Source of the DNA: Gp13-AA77 sp035949375 | GTDB lineage: Bacteria; Acidobacteriota; Terriglobia; UBA7540 | Assembly: GCA_035949375.1 (NCBI GenBank) | Contig: DASZIG010000036.1 | Location: 12,681 to 76,680, forward strand | Direction: 5' to 3' | Length of the DNA stretch: 64,000 bases | Shown: piece by piece, positions 10,001 through 16,827 of the stretch | How the letters are laid out: each line of letters starts with the position of its first letter | Numbering within the stretch: the first letter of the stretch is position 1 | The notes under the pieces: generated by a model | Databases searched by the model: none | Told to the model about the DNA's origin: nothing | The model's input: the letters and a program-made list of their open reading frames with translations, nothing else | Position numbers and translations under genes: made by a program

Positions 10001-10223
10001 CCTGGGGAGAGCATCGAGCCTCCTCGCGCAGGCGTTGTCCGCGGCCGAAGGCGCAGACGCCGCCCCCACAGAATCGTGCGAGACGGCAGCGCACAAGGCG
10101 GAAGCGATGCTGGCGGCGGCCCGTCAGCAGTGGAACGCGATCAGAATACAGGATCTGGCAGCGCTGAACGCGCTCCTCGCCCAGCACAACCTCGGGCAGA
10201 TTCAGGTCGTGGATGAAATGTGA
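7011..10223 (+). CDS. Secreted sortilin-like BNR (Asp-box) beta-propeller protein
   Basis: The 1070-aa product begins with a signal peptide (MVTLALAVLGAGG region). At least ten Asp-box/BNR motifs of the type YKSTDAGRTW, FRSTDGGRTW, YRSDDAGASW and TVDGGKTWKD are spread over residues ~60-720, as in VPS10/sortilin-type propellers. A beta-rich segment follows, and then a helical tail (~920-1070) rich in Ala/Glu. Such proteins are numerous in Acidobacteriota and Bacteroidota; some carry glycosidase-like annotation, but no catalytic residues can be assigned. The start is uncertain: ATGs at 6993, 7011 and 7041 are in frame, and none has a good ribosome-binding site. The frame is open back to 6309, but that part is antisense to mscL. 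Confidence 0.85.
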   Translation: MFKSSLRNIRMVTLALAVLGAGGVAIRTGLGAQGSSRRFDPSLFAGLKWRLIGPFRGGRAITAAGVPGQPDTYYFGAVGGGVWKTTDSGLVWRPIFDSQPIASIGAIAVAPSDPNVIYVGTGEADIRSDTSFGNGVYKSTDAGRTWQHIGLDETRAIGRILIDPRDPNVVLVAALGHPFGPNPERGVFRSTDGGRTWNKVLYKDENTGAVDLAADPETGHTVYASLWQARRPPWSVYGPIEGPGGALYKSTDSGATWTELHNGLPSGSLHRIGVAVAQGGNRVYALIDTEQAETRGLYRSDDAGASWKHVTADPRIDGRAWYFSGVTIDPKDPDKVYVANTALYRSTDGGANFTPLKGAPGGDDYHFLWINPLDPQRMILSSDQGTVVSVDGGDTWSSWYNQPTAQLYHVATDNQFPYHVYGAQQDSGSVEVASRTDSMSISFRDTWATAGGEGGYMAPDPAHPDIVIGGDTYGGIDRLWKSTHQAQNISPAIGTTPNFGGGGGCNAGNGFRFTWTSPIVFSMKDPRALYFSSQVLWKSLDDGTSWETISADLTRPAAGAQPAPGAGPADFTKVTGCGVIYAVAPSPLQADEIWAGTDDGLIQLTVDGGKTWKDVTPPAVGPWSTVSLIEASHFDAGAAHAAIDRHTLDDYAPHILRTHDYGRTWQEANSGLPPDGSVHVVREDPTRRGLLFAGTDTGVFVSFDDGGQWQGLQLNLPAAPVHDLVVHGADLVIATHGRSFWILDDIEPLRELNGEIADSEAYLFKPEAAVRLRPRPFEGTPLPVEEPSAQNPPLGAVLDYALKPEPQSEIELEILDAQGKLVRRYSTADLAPRPQRTPVVTSNWLAQPGVLTKKEGLNRFVWDLRYAPPTGGGGGGFFSPRSPMVLPGEYRVLLTVNGHNYEQPLRVELDPRVKTPLADIVHQFTFEQEVISASANARSLTTAARDLNAKLAGLEKPMAAKPETAAIARAMQALEAKLSSFAGESGAGAPGGSGSANLGRASSLLAQALSAAEGADAAPTESCETAAHKAEAMLAAARQQWNAIRIQDLAALNALLAQHNLGQIQVVDEM

Positions 10224-10262
10224 GGCGTCCGGCAAAAGGGTTCTGGGCCGTCTTGCGACGGA

Positions 10263-10574
10263 TCAGCCACGAGTGCGGCCGGGCGCCATCTCCGCTTTGA
10301 GGCGGTCAGCGAGAAACGTCTTGAGGAGGGACTGGTAAGGAATATCGCGCTTGTTGGCGAGCAGCTTCAGATTCGCGATCATGGTCACGGGCAGGCGCAG
10401 CGAGATCGTCCGGGCGGTAGGCTTCAGATTTGGGAAAACGGCGCGCTCGCCCTTCGACCAATCGATGTAGTCCATCGAGTCGTGGGTAGCCCAGAACTCT
10501 CTCTCTTGCTCTTCCGACTTGAAGACCGGAAGCGGCTTAAGCTTCCTGGCTCTCGCTTTTTTCGTAGCTCGCAT
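10263..10574 (-). CDS. brnA: BrnA-type antitoxin (ribbon-helix-helix)
   Basis: This 103-aa protein has a basic N-terminal extension, then FKSEEQEREFWATHDSMDYI and a C-terminal ribbon-helix-helix segment (TISLRLPVTMIANLKLLANK), as in BrnA/CopG-type antitoxins. BrnA binds the BrnT ribonuclease and represses the operon. It overlaps the upstream brnT by 38 bp. The conserved WSKGERAVFPNLKP segment is the linker typical of the family. A short inverted repeat at the brnT promoter is a possible operator. Confidence 0.85.
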   Translation of the reverse strand: MRATKKARARKLKPLPVFKSEEQEREFWATHDSMDYIDWSKGERAVFPNLKPTARTISLRLPVTMIANLKLLANKRDIPYQSLLKTFLADRLKAEMAPGRTRG

Positions 10575-10857
10575 AAAATCTCCGTTCTCGGCGCGTCATC
10601 AGCCGCGCCGAGACGATCCGAATCAGATAGCGGCGCACCGTGAACGCGACCAGCAAATACCGGCCCCGATCGGTCTGGCCGAAGGCACGCCAGCGGCGCT
10701 CTTCGTCTGAAGAATGGACGGGATCCTGCCGCACCGCGAAGGGCCGATTAAAAAACACCTCTTCGCACTCAGAGTCTGTGACGCCGTGCTTTTCCCAGTT
10801 TTTGTTGATATTGCCATCATCCCAATCGAAGCCAACGCATTCGGCCCATTCTTTCAC
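10537..10857 (-). CDS. brnT: BrnT-type ribonuclease toxin
   Basis: This 106-aa protein matches the BrnT RelE-fold toxin. It has GFDWDDGNINKNWEKHGV, SECEEVFFNRPF, the RRWRAFGQTDRGRYLLVAFT core and a C-terminal IRIVSARLMTRRERRFY, which holds the Arg/Tyr residues of the active site. It is the first gene of a brnT-brnA pair. The likely start is GTG at 10857. The predicted -10 element ends only about 10 bases upstream, so the transcript would be nearly leaderless and a slightly downstream start cannot be excluded. Confidence 0.85.
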   Translation of the reverse strand: MKEWAECVGFDWDDGNINKNWEKHGVTDSECEEVFFNRPFAVRQDPVHSSDEERRWRAFGQTDRGRYLLVAFTVRRYLIRIVSARLMTRRERRFYASYEKSESQEA

Positions 10858-10897
10858 GTATATAACCTTTATACTCGCCTTCCATCGGCTAAATCAA
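10858..10897 (-). promoter_or_regulatory. Predicted brnTA promoter with overlapping inverted repeat
   Basis: On the minus strand, TTGATT (10892-10897) and TATAAA (10868-10873) are separated by 18 bp, a plausible sigma-70 promoter. GTATA, 7 bases, then TATAC (10858-10874) forms an inverted repeat over the -10 element, a reasonable site for autoregulation by BrnA. The VOC gene starts at 10921 on the other strand, so the region could control both directions. This is inference from sequence only. Confidence 0.5.
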
Positions 10898-10920
10898 CGG
10901 AAGGCTTAGGAGAACCTGAC

Positions 10921-11319
10921 ATGTCACCGAAGACCGAAGGCCTACTCGAATCCTCGTTGTACGTCGCTGATGTAGCCCGGTCGGCCGAGTTCTACCGGAG
11001 AATCTTCGGGTTTCAGGTCATCAGCGATTTCGGAGGCCGCGGCTGCGCGATGCAAGCGGGCGAGCGCCAGGTGCTGCTGTTATTCAAGAAGGGCGGCTCG
11101 CGAACCATTCCCACGCCGCACGACGGCGACGGCGAGCTCCATCTCGCGTTTGCCATCCCGGCTTCGGAGCTTGCCCGCTGGGAAGATTGGCTCGCGGAAA
11201 ACGGGATTGCCGTGGAGGAGAAGCGCACGTGGGAAAAGGGAGGCACCAGCCTCTACTTTCGCGATTCTGACCGGCACCTGGTTGAGGTCGCCACGCCGGG
11301 CGTATGGTCGATTTACTGA
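10921..11319 (+). CDS. VOC-family (glyoxalase/dioxygenase-fold) protein
   Basis: A 132-aa single-domain vicinal-oxygen-chelate protein. It has two beta-alpha-beta-beta-beta modules: LYVADVARSAEFYRRIFGF at the start, HLAFAIPASELARWEDWL in the middle, and SLYFRDSDRHLVEVATPGVW at the end. His in GELHLAF and Glu in LVEV look like metal ligands. The substrate cannot be told; glyoxalase, fosfomycin-resistance-like and dioxygenase roles are all possible. The ATG at 10921 is preceded by AGGAGA at good spacing; the frame is open further upstream, but that part overlaps brnT on the other strand. Confidence 0.85.
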   Translation: MSPKTEGLLESSLYVADVARSAEFYRRIFGFQVISDFGGRGCAMQAGERQVLLLFKKGGSRTIPTPHDGDGELHLAFAIPASELARWEDWLAENGIAVEEKRTWEKGGTSLYFRDSDRHLVEVATPGVWSIY

Positions 11320-11374
11320 CTTTTCCTTTTTCGAATTTCGATTGACGGATTGGGGCACGTTGTAAACTGGAATC

Positions 11375-12562
11375 ATGCCGAGCAGCAACGTCCTGAAGCT
11401 AAGGCGTACGGTTCAAGCGTCACGCGCCGCCATCCGTCCGGTGGACGGTCTGGCGGGCTATGCCATGCGCGTAGAACGCTCGCAAGGCCGGAGGTATCCC
11501 GAGCCGGCGCATCCCTACCGCAACGCATACGTGAGGGATCGTGACCGCATTATTCACTCCCGTGCCTTTCGCCGCCTGGAGGACAAGACGCAGGTGTTTT
11601 CGCGCCGGTTCTCCGACCATTTCCGCACCCGCCTGACCCACACGCTGGAGGTGACCCAGATCGCCCGCACCGTGACCGGGGCGCTCGGGCTCAATGCGGA
11701 ACTCGCGGAAGCGCTGGCGCTGGTCCACGACGTAGGGCATCCTCCCTTCGGGCACACGGGGGAGGCGGCGCTCGACCGCCTGATGCAGCGTTACGGCGAG
11801 CGATTCGATCACAACCTGCACGCGCTGCGCATCGTGGAGCGCTTCGAGCAAAAGTACGCGGCCTTTCCCGGCCTGAACCTCACCTTCGAAGTTCGCGAAG
11901 GCATCATCAAGCACTCGCGCGACTACGATCCCGCCCTCTACCGCGAGCTAGCCGAGTATCGCTTGCCGGAGCGCCCGCCACTCGAGGCGCAATTGATCGA
12001 CCTGGTGGATGAGATTGCCTACAGCACCGCAGACCTCGACGATGGCTACGAGGCGAAACTGCTGACGCTCGACATGATCCGCCAGGGCGTGCCGATGTTT
12101 GACCGCTTCCTGCGCCAGGCGGATCGCCGTTACCCCGCGGCTCCGGAGAAGCAGCGCTTCAACGAGGCCCTGAAGAGCGTACTCGACGCTCTGGCGACGG
12201 ACCTTATCGATTCGACGGCCGCCGAACTGAGGAAACAGGACACCCACACCGTTGCGGACGTCCGGGCGTCCGCCAGGCGGCTCGCGACCTTCAGCCCGGC
12301 GAAGGCGGCGGAGATCCGCGGCATCAAGGAATTTCTCCGCCGCCAGCTCTACGAACACCCGAGCGTGCATCGCGAGCGCCGGGGGATCAGCCGGCTGATC
12401 GAGAGTCTGTTCGAGTATTTCGTCGAGAATCCGCGCCGTCTGCCTGTCGCCTACTTCCAAAAGACGCGCGAGGAGCCGCCCCAACGCATCGTCTGCGACT
12501 ACATTGCGGGCATGACAGACAGCTATCTGCGCGAACAATGGTCACGCTGCCTCGGGCGCTGA
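11375..12562 (+). CDS. dgt: Deoxyguanosinetriphosphate triphosphohydrolase-like HD protein
   Basis: This 395-aa protein is a dNTP triphosphohydrolase (dGTPase family), releasing triphosphate from dNTPs and so tuning the nucleotide pool. RDRDRIIHSRAFRRLEDKTQ and RTRLTHTLEVTQIA precede the metal-binding HD motif in LVHDVGHPPFGHTGE. The downstream RFDHNLHALRIVERFE and DEIAYSTADLDDGYEA segments are typical of the short Dgt class. It is an independent gene with about 55 bp to the previous VOC gene. Confidence 0.94.
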   Translation: MPSSNVLKLRRTVQASRAAIRPVDGLAGYAMRVERSQGRRYPEPAHPYRNAYVRDRDRIIHSRAFRRLEDKTQVFSRRFSDHFRTRLTHTLEVTQIARTVTGALGLNAELAEALALVHDVGHPPFGHTGEAALDRLMQRYGERFDHNLHALRIVERFEQKYAAFPGLNLTFEVREGIIKHSRDYDPALYRELAEYRLPERPPLEAQLIDLVDEIAYSTADLDDGYEAKLLTLDMIRQGVPMFDRFLRQADRRYPAAPEKQRFNEALKSVLDALATDLIDSTAAELRKQDTHTVADVRASARRLATFSPAKAAEIRGIKEFLRRQLYEHPSVHRERRGISRLIESLFEYFVENPRRLPVAYFQKTREEPPQRIVCDYIAGMTDSYLREQWSRCLGR

Positions 12563-12660
12563 CCTCCGCCGTCAACGAAGCACGCCCGCACCGCAGCAAG
12601 GATCACAAGCGCTGCAAGCGATGAAACCGCTTCACCATGACCACTCTTAATACCTACCTA

Positions 12661-12676
12661 ACCGGCGCGCGCCGGT
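12661..12676. promoter_or_regulatory. Perfect 16-bp palindrome upstream of the secreted hydrolase
   Basis: ACCGGCGCGCGCCGGT is perfectly self-complementary. It lies about 100 bp before the ATG at 12775, in an otherwise featureless gap after dgt. It could be an operator or a small hairpin ending dgt transcription, but there is no U-run. No other function is evident. Confidence 0.35.
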
Positions 12677-12774
12677 GTTATCCTGCAGCAAGTCTCGTTG
12701 CGGGAATTCTCAAACACCCGTCGAGACGATTCCGGCAGAAAGGGGGCTCCGGCGAATATCTATGAGGAGGACTA

Positions 12775-13809
12775 ATGAAGACTCGACCTTATTCTCTCTA
12801 CTATTCTCTGTATCTCGCGCTTGCCCTCGTGCTCGTCGGCATCCCTTCAGGCAGGCGTCCGGTTGCGGCCGGCAGGTCCCTGGCAATTGGGACGGCTACC
12901 GGCAAGCAAATCACGTGCCCGGCAGGTGGTCTGCAGGCCACCGCCTGCTATGACCTCAGCATTTCCTGCCCCGCGGAAGGCATCGCCCCGATCGATGCAA
13001 CTCTGAAGGTTATCGCTCCTCCCGGGACAGCGATCGGTACCGTCACGTTTGCTGCCGGGGGCGGGGACACGACGTTTTACGACACCGCATATACCTACGG
13101 AGGAAGCGCAATCCAAGACGTTGTAAACGCCGGATACACGGCCGTTGAGATTGCTTTCGATCGAACCAAGGCGGGCTGGCTCACCGGCCCGGGCGGTCCG
13201 CTAAACCTGGCTTGCCGCTACGCCACCGCCAACCAGTGGATCTACAAGAACCTGCACCAGGGAGGAACAACCGCACCCTTCTGCCCCACGGGTAACAGTG
13301 GCTCCGCCGGAGCCATCGCTTACAGCCTCGCTCACTATGGTATGGGTTCGATCTTCGCCATGGTCGAGCCTACAAGTGGTCCCGTGTACTCGCGCGTGGA
13401 CAATGGATGCATTTGCACCCAGCCGAGCAAATCGACACCCTGCGGCGGAGGGTTGTTGAGCTGGTGTTACGGTATGTCGGATGCGGAGAACTACGTCGAT
13501 CCGGCTTATAACAACACTTGGTGCTCGAGCGCCGTACAGAGTCACAGCACTGCCCACCAGACGCAGTTCTACGACGACAGCATTGACACCGCGACTGCCT
13601 CCTACAGCTATCCCACCACCGACGTGCACGTGGTGTTCGGAGGACAAGACCTCACGGCCGCTGTACCCGAGGGGACGGACTGGGTGGATCTGATCTCCAC
13701 CAAGAAGAGCATCGAGTGCGTGGCTGACGCACCCCACGACCTGCCCGACGCCCTGGACGGTGCTCAGAAGGTGGCCAGCGATCTGATCAATTACTGCAAG
13801 CTGCCCTAA
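12775..13809 (+). CDS. Secreted cysteine-rich alpha/beta-hydrolase-like protein
   Basis: The 344-aa product has a signal peptide (SLYLALALVLVGIPSG) and an even number of scattered Cys that may form disulfides outside the cytoplasm. The GNSGSAG sequence (Ser175) resembles a nucleophile elbow. FGGQDLTAA (Asp292) and DAPHDLPDALDGAQKVASDL (His321) fit the acid and base positions of an alpha/beta-hydrolase. No family name can be assigned, so esterase or peptidase activity is inference. The start is well supported by GAGGAGGAC just upstream of the ATG at 12775. A strong terminator follows the stop, and no partner gene is adjacent. Confidence 0.7.
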   Translation: MKTRPYSLYYSLYLALALVLVGIPSGRRPVAAGRSLAIGTATGKQITCPAGGLQATACYDLSISCPAEGIAPIDATLKVIAPPGTAIGTVTFAAGGGDTTFYDTAYTYGGSAIQDVVNAGYTAVEIAFDRTKAGWLTGPGGPLNLACRYATANQWIYKNLHQGGTTAPFCPTGNSGSAGAIAYSLAHYGMGSIFAMVEPTSGPVYSRVDNGCICTQPSKSTPCGGGLLSWCYGMSDAENYVDPAYNNTWCSSAVQSHSTAHQTQFYDDSIDTATASYSYPTTDVHVVFGGQDLTAAVPEGTDWVDLISTKKSIECVADAPHDLPDALDGAQKVASDLINYCKLP

Positions 13810-13847
13810 CGCGGAACAGCCGGGCCGCCCGTCTCCCCGAGCATAGC

Positions 13848-13907
13848 GCGGAGGCCGCTCTTGAACGCCTGTCCATCGGCAAGTGCGGCCTTCGCGGCTC
13901 CTTTTTT
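13848..13907 (+). terminator. Rho-independent terminator after the secreted hydrolase
   Basis: GCGGAGGCCGC pairs with GCGGCCTTCGC (one G-T wobble), and the stem continues inside with CTTG/CAAG around a 16-base loop. The hairpin (13848-13895) is followed by GGCTCC and a T-run. The gene upstream ends at 13809, so this fits a transcription terminator. Confidence 0.8.
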
Positions 13908-13995
13908 CGTTCGCTTCTTCACCCCCGCGCGTCATGCGTGTTAGATTAGTGTTATCCGCTTTCTGTGACACCCGAGCGGCTCAAAGGAACGCTTC

Positions 13996-14679
13996 GTGAA
14001 GCGCTACGGCGAACATCGCTTTCCCGGCAAACTCTTCGTCGTGGAAGGCATCGACGGCTCCGGCAAGTCCACGCAGATCGCCCTGCTGAACCAGTGGCTG
14101 CACGCCGAGGGCTTTGGCGTGGTGTTCAGCGAGTGGAACTCGTCGCCGCTGGTTCGCGACATCACCAAGCGCGGCAAGAAGAAGCAGATCCTCACGCCGG
14201 CAACCTTCTCCCTGATTCACGCCACCGATTTTGCCGATCGCATGGAGCGGAACATCATCCCCTTGCTCAAGGCGGGCGCCGTGGTGCTTTGCGATCGCTA
14301 CATTTACACCGCCTTCGCGCGCGACGTCGCGCGCGGCCTGGACCGCGCCTGGGTCCGCGAGCTTTACAGCTTCGCGCCCAAGCCCACCGTCGCCTTTTAT
14401 TACCGCGTGCCGCTGGACGTGGCCATGAGCCGGATTACGCACGGCCGCAACGGTTTCAAATTCTACGAAGCCGGCCTCGACCTCGGGCTCAGTGACGATC
14501 CCAACCAGAGCTTCAGGCTGTTTCAAGGCCGCATTATCAATGAGTACGAGCAGATGATCCCCGAGTACGATATCACCGTGATCGACGCCACGCTTCCCAT
14601 CGAGGCACAGCAGGTGCAGATGCGGGGAATCGTCAAAGCGCGCCTGGCGCAGGCCCGGCGGTTGAGAGTTGCCCCATGA
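13996..14679 (+). CDS. Thymidylate-kinase-like P-loop protein, first of a tandem pair
   Basis: The 227-aa protein has a thymidylate-kinase fold: VVEGIDGSGKSTQIALL (Walker A with Lys24), a lid-type segment and the DRYIYTAFARDVARG block in place of the usual DRY...AYQ motif. The substitutions around the dTMP-binding region suggest a different phosphate acceptor. GTG at 13996 follows AAAGGAAC. It overlaps the next, paralogous gene by 4 bp. The housekeeping tmk would be elsewhere, so a specialised nucleotide or polyphosphate-linked kinase role is inferred from the neighbouring CHAD gene. Confidence 0.8.
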   Translation: MKRYGEHRFPGKLFVVEGIDGSGKSTQIALLNQWLHAEGFGVVFSEWNSSPLVRDITKRGKKKQILTPATFSLIHATDFADRMERNIIPLLKAGAVVLCDRYIYTAFARDVARGLDRAWVRELYSFAPKPTVAFYYRVPLDVAMSRITHGRNGFKFYEAGLDLGLSDDPNQSFRLFQGRIINEYEQMIPEYDITVIDATLPIEAQQVQMRGIVKARLAQARRLRVAP

Positions 14680-15530
14680 GAGAGACTTACGGATCGCACG
14701 CGCCCGGCATGGAATTAATCGACCTACCCGGCAAGATCATCGTGATCGAAGGTACGGACGGCGTGGGACGTTCCACGCAGATCGCCCTGCTCAAGCCCTG
14801 GCTCGAGCAGCAAGGCCGGGCCGTGGTCGACACAGGCATGACGCGCTCGGAACTCGCGGGCAAAGGCATCAAGCAGGCGAAAGAAGGGCACACCCTGGGG
14901 CGCATCACGCTGACGCTGTTTTACGCCTCCGATTTCGCGGATCGCCTGGAACGCGAGATTGTGCCCGCGCTGCGCGCCGGCTTCGTTGTGCTCACCGACC
15001 GTTACATTTACTCGCTGCTGGCGCGCGCCCTGGTTCGCGAACTCGACCCTGTGTGGGTCCGCAACCTGTATAGCTTTGCTCTGAAGCCGGACGCGGTCTT
15101 CTATCTCCGTATCGGTGTGGAAGAGCTCGTCCCGCGCGTGGTGTTTTCGACGGGCTTCGATTACTGGGAAAGCGGCATGGACTTGAACCCGAGCGAAGAT
15201 ATGTACGAGAGCTTCCGAAAGTATCAGACCAGCTTGCTCTCTCGTTTCGACAACCTTGCGGAAGAATACGGATTTGAAGTGATCGACGCCACCCAAGGCA
15301 TCCGGAGCATTTTTGAACAACTGAAGCTCGGGATATCGCGAGTGTTGGAGGCGGGGGCCAGCCCCGCAGCCGCCGCCGAGGACGTGAAGCTCGAGGAGCC
15401 TTCAGTCGCCTCCCCGCCAGCCGCCGCGCCCGTTGTTACACCCATCGACGGCCACAAACCCCGCACTCGTCGCGCGCGCAAGGAGCATGGCGTTCAAGCC
15501 GTCGGCAAAGGCCGCGAGGCCGCGCACTGA
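14676..15530 (+). CDS. Thymidylate-kinase-like protein with Walker A Lys replaced by Arg
   Basis: This 284-aa protein is a close relative of the upstream gene; both share FADR-ERE/N-I-P-L/A-L-AG and DRYIY...AR blocks. Its P-loop reads GTDGVGRST, with Arg32 in place of the conserved Lys. That predicts altered or lost ATP hydrolysis. The C-terminal ~60 residues are Ala/Pro-rich and basic (TRRARKEHGV), unlike the partner. The ATG overlaps the upstream stop by 4 bp, so the two are co-translated and may form a hetero-oligomer. The last 37 bp overlap the convergent CHAD gene. Confidence 0.8.
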   Translation: MRETYGSHAPGMELIDLPGKIIVIEGTDGVGRSTQIALLKPWLEQQGRAVVDTGMTRSELAGKGIKQAKEGHTLGRITLTLFYASDFADRLEREIVPALRAGFVVLTDRYIYSLLARALVRELDPVWVRNLYSFALKPDAVFYLRIGVEELVPRVVFSTGFDYWESGMDLNPSEDMYESFRKYQTSLLSRFDNLAEEYGFEVIDATQGIRSIFEQLKLGISRVLEAGASPAAAAEDVKLEEPSVASPPAAAPVVTPIDGHKPRTRRARKEHGVQAVGKGREAAH

Positions 15531-16615
15531 CTCACCCAATCCGCCGTCCGGCGGTACTCAGGCGATTCGAAGATTTGGCCGAGGTAGCGCTCGCAGGAGC
15601 GGGTCTTCGAGCTCCGCAGACTCAGCACCAGCTTCTCTACCTCGATCGCCAGCGGGAGGTGTTTTTCCAGAAACGCCCGGTGCGCCACCATCTCGAGCAT
15701 GGTCCCGCCCAGCACCTGGAAGTCATGCCAATCGCCGAGCCGGGACTGCAGGTCCCGCAGCCAGACGAGCGCCTCGCGGCTCCCCGTCACGTCGAGCTCG
15801 GCCGCGACTTCCACGAGGTACCGAAGCCTCTTGGCTGCGATGCGCAGCGCGTGCAACCCGCCCGGGTCTTGGAGTGACGCGGCTGCCTTGGCGGCGAAGT
15901 CCTGCCACAACTCGTCCAGTCGTTCGGAGAATCGGCCGGCTGAAGTCGCTCCTCCCGAATCCGATTCCGTGCGGGCTTCCATGTCGGGCGCGATCGGCGC
16001 GGGCACGGCGACCGCGCGCTCGTCGGGAAATGTGATCACGCGCGCCACGTCCGCAGGCCCGCCGGGGCAACAATCCGTCAATTCCTGGCGCAGCCGGACG
16101 TAGAGATCGGAAAGGTTCAGTTTCGTGAGCTTGCGATGGGCGCGCTGCGCCGTTTTGGGGCGGAGTTTGCGCACGTAGTCGTGCGCCGCCTCCCAGGCCG
16201 CGCGATGCGCGATCCGCTTCCGAGCCAGGGCCCGCCCGATGCGCCAAACCATGACGTCCTGGTTGCGAAGCTCACCGAGCGCCACCCGGACGCGCTTGAG
16301 CCGCCTCCGCAGTTTCCGGATGCCGCCGGGAGCCGGAGCCGCGTAGAGGAAATCCATGAGACCCTGCAGACGGCGGCTCGCAACCCTCAGGCTGTGAACG
16401 GGCTCGATGGCCTCGTCGCGAAGCACCTTCGGTTCGAGCGCCACCAGCCGGTCGAGCTGCTTCAGCGCCAGTTTCAGGACGCGGCGCGAAACCTCCGGCG
16501 CGTTGAGCTCTTCGAAGGCGGCCCCCGGACCGCGACGGTTCAATCCGTCGGCCGGCGAGGCAGGAGGACGGCTGGCGGCGCCCGCGTGCGCCTCGGTGTG
16601 AGATAGCTTGGCCAT
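15494..16615 (-). CDS. CHAD-domain protein (polyphosphate-associated helical domain)
   Basis: The 373-aa product has two CHAD-type helical halves. The first has EPVHSLRVASRRLQGLMDFL and RNQDVMVWRIGRAL; the second has GLHALRIAAKRLRYLVEVA and LQSRLGDWHDFQVL, the conserved His-x-x-R and R-x-G-x-x-x-D patterns. CHAD domains bind inorganic polyphosphate through basic residues. No CYTH domain is attached. The start at 16615 (MAKLSHTE...) is the most likely; the open frame extends to 16732 without similarity. It converges on the TMPK-like pair, and PhoH is the next gene, hinting at a phosphate-related neighbourhood. Confidence 0.85.
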   Translation of the reverse strand: MAKLSHTEAHAGAASRPPASPADGLNRRGPGAAFEELNAPEVSRRVLKLALKQLDRLVALEPKVLRDEAIEPVHSLRVASRRLQGLMDFLYAAPAPGGIRKLRRRLKRVRVALGELRNQDVMVWRIGRALARKRIAHRAAWEAAHDYVRKLRPKTAQRAHRKLTKLNLSDLYVRLRQELTDCCPGGPADVARVITFPDERAVAVPAPIAPDMEARTESDSGGATSAGRFSERLDELWQDFAAKAAASLQDPGGLHALRIAAKRLRYLVEVAAELDVTGSREALVWLRDLQSRLGDWHDFQVLGGTMLEMVAHRAFLEKHLPLAIEVEKLVLSLRSSKTRSCERYLGQIFESPEYRRTADWVSQCAASRPLPTA

Positions 16616-16827
16616 GGGCAACCCTATTGTAACGCGGGCGTAACATTGACGCCAGAGGCTCATTTCGCACATGCTCCCGGCTTCTGCTCCCGGCTTCTTG
16701 ACCGCCGCCCGCCACTCGGTTAGCATAGGCATACGTTGAACACCAAATCGTTGCCCGCTCGCGCAATCCCTGACATACGTGTTGACGCCCTGCGTTCTTC
16801 GCGGGCGAAGGAGTGTTCGATCCGCCT

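Noticed and set aside
16813..16827. GTG start for phoH
   Set aside because: It overlaps the AAGGAG ribosome-binding site, so the ATG at 16828 is more plausible.
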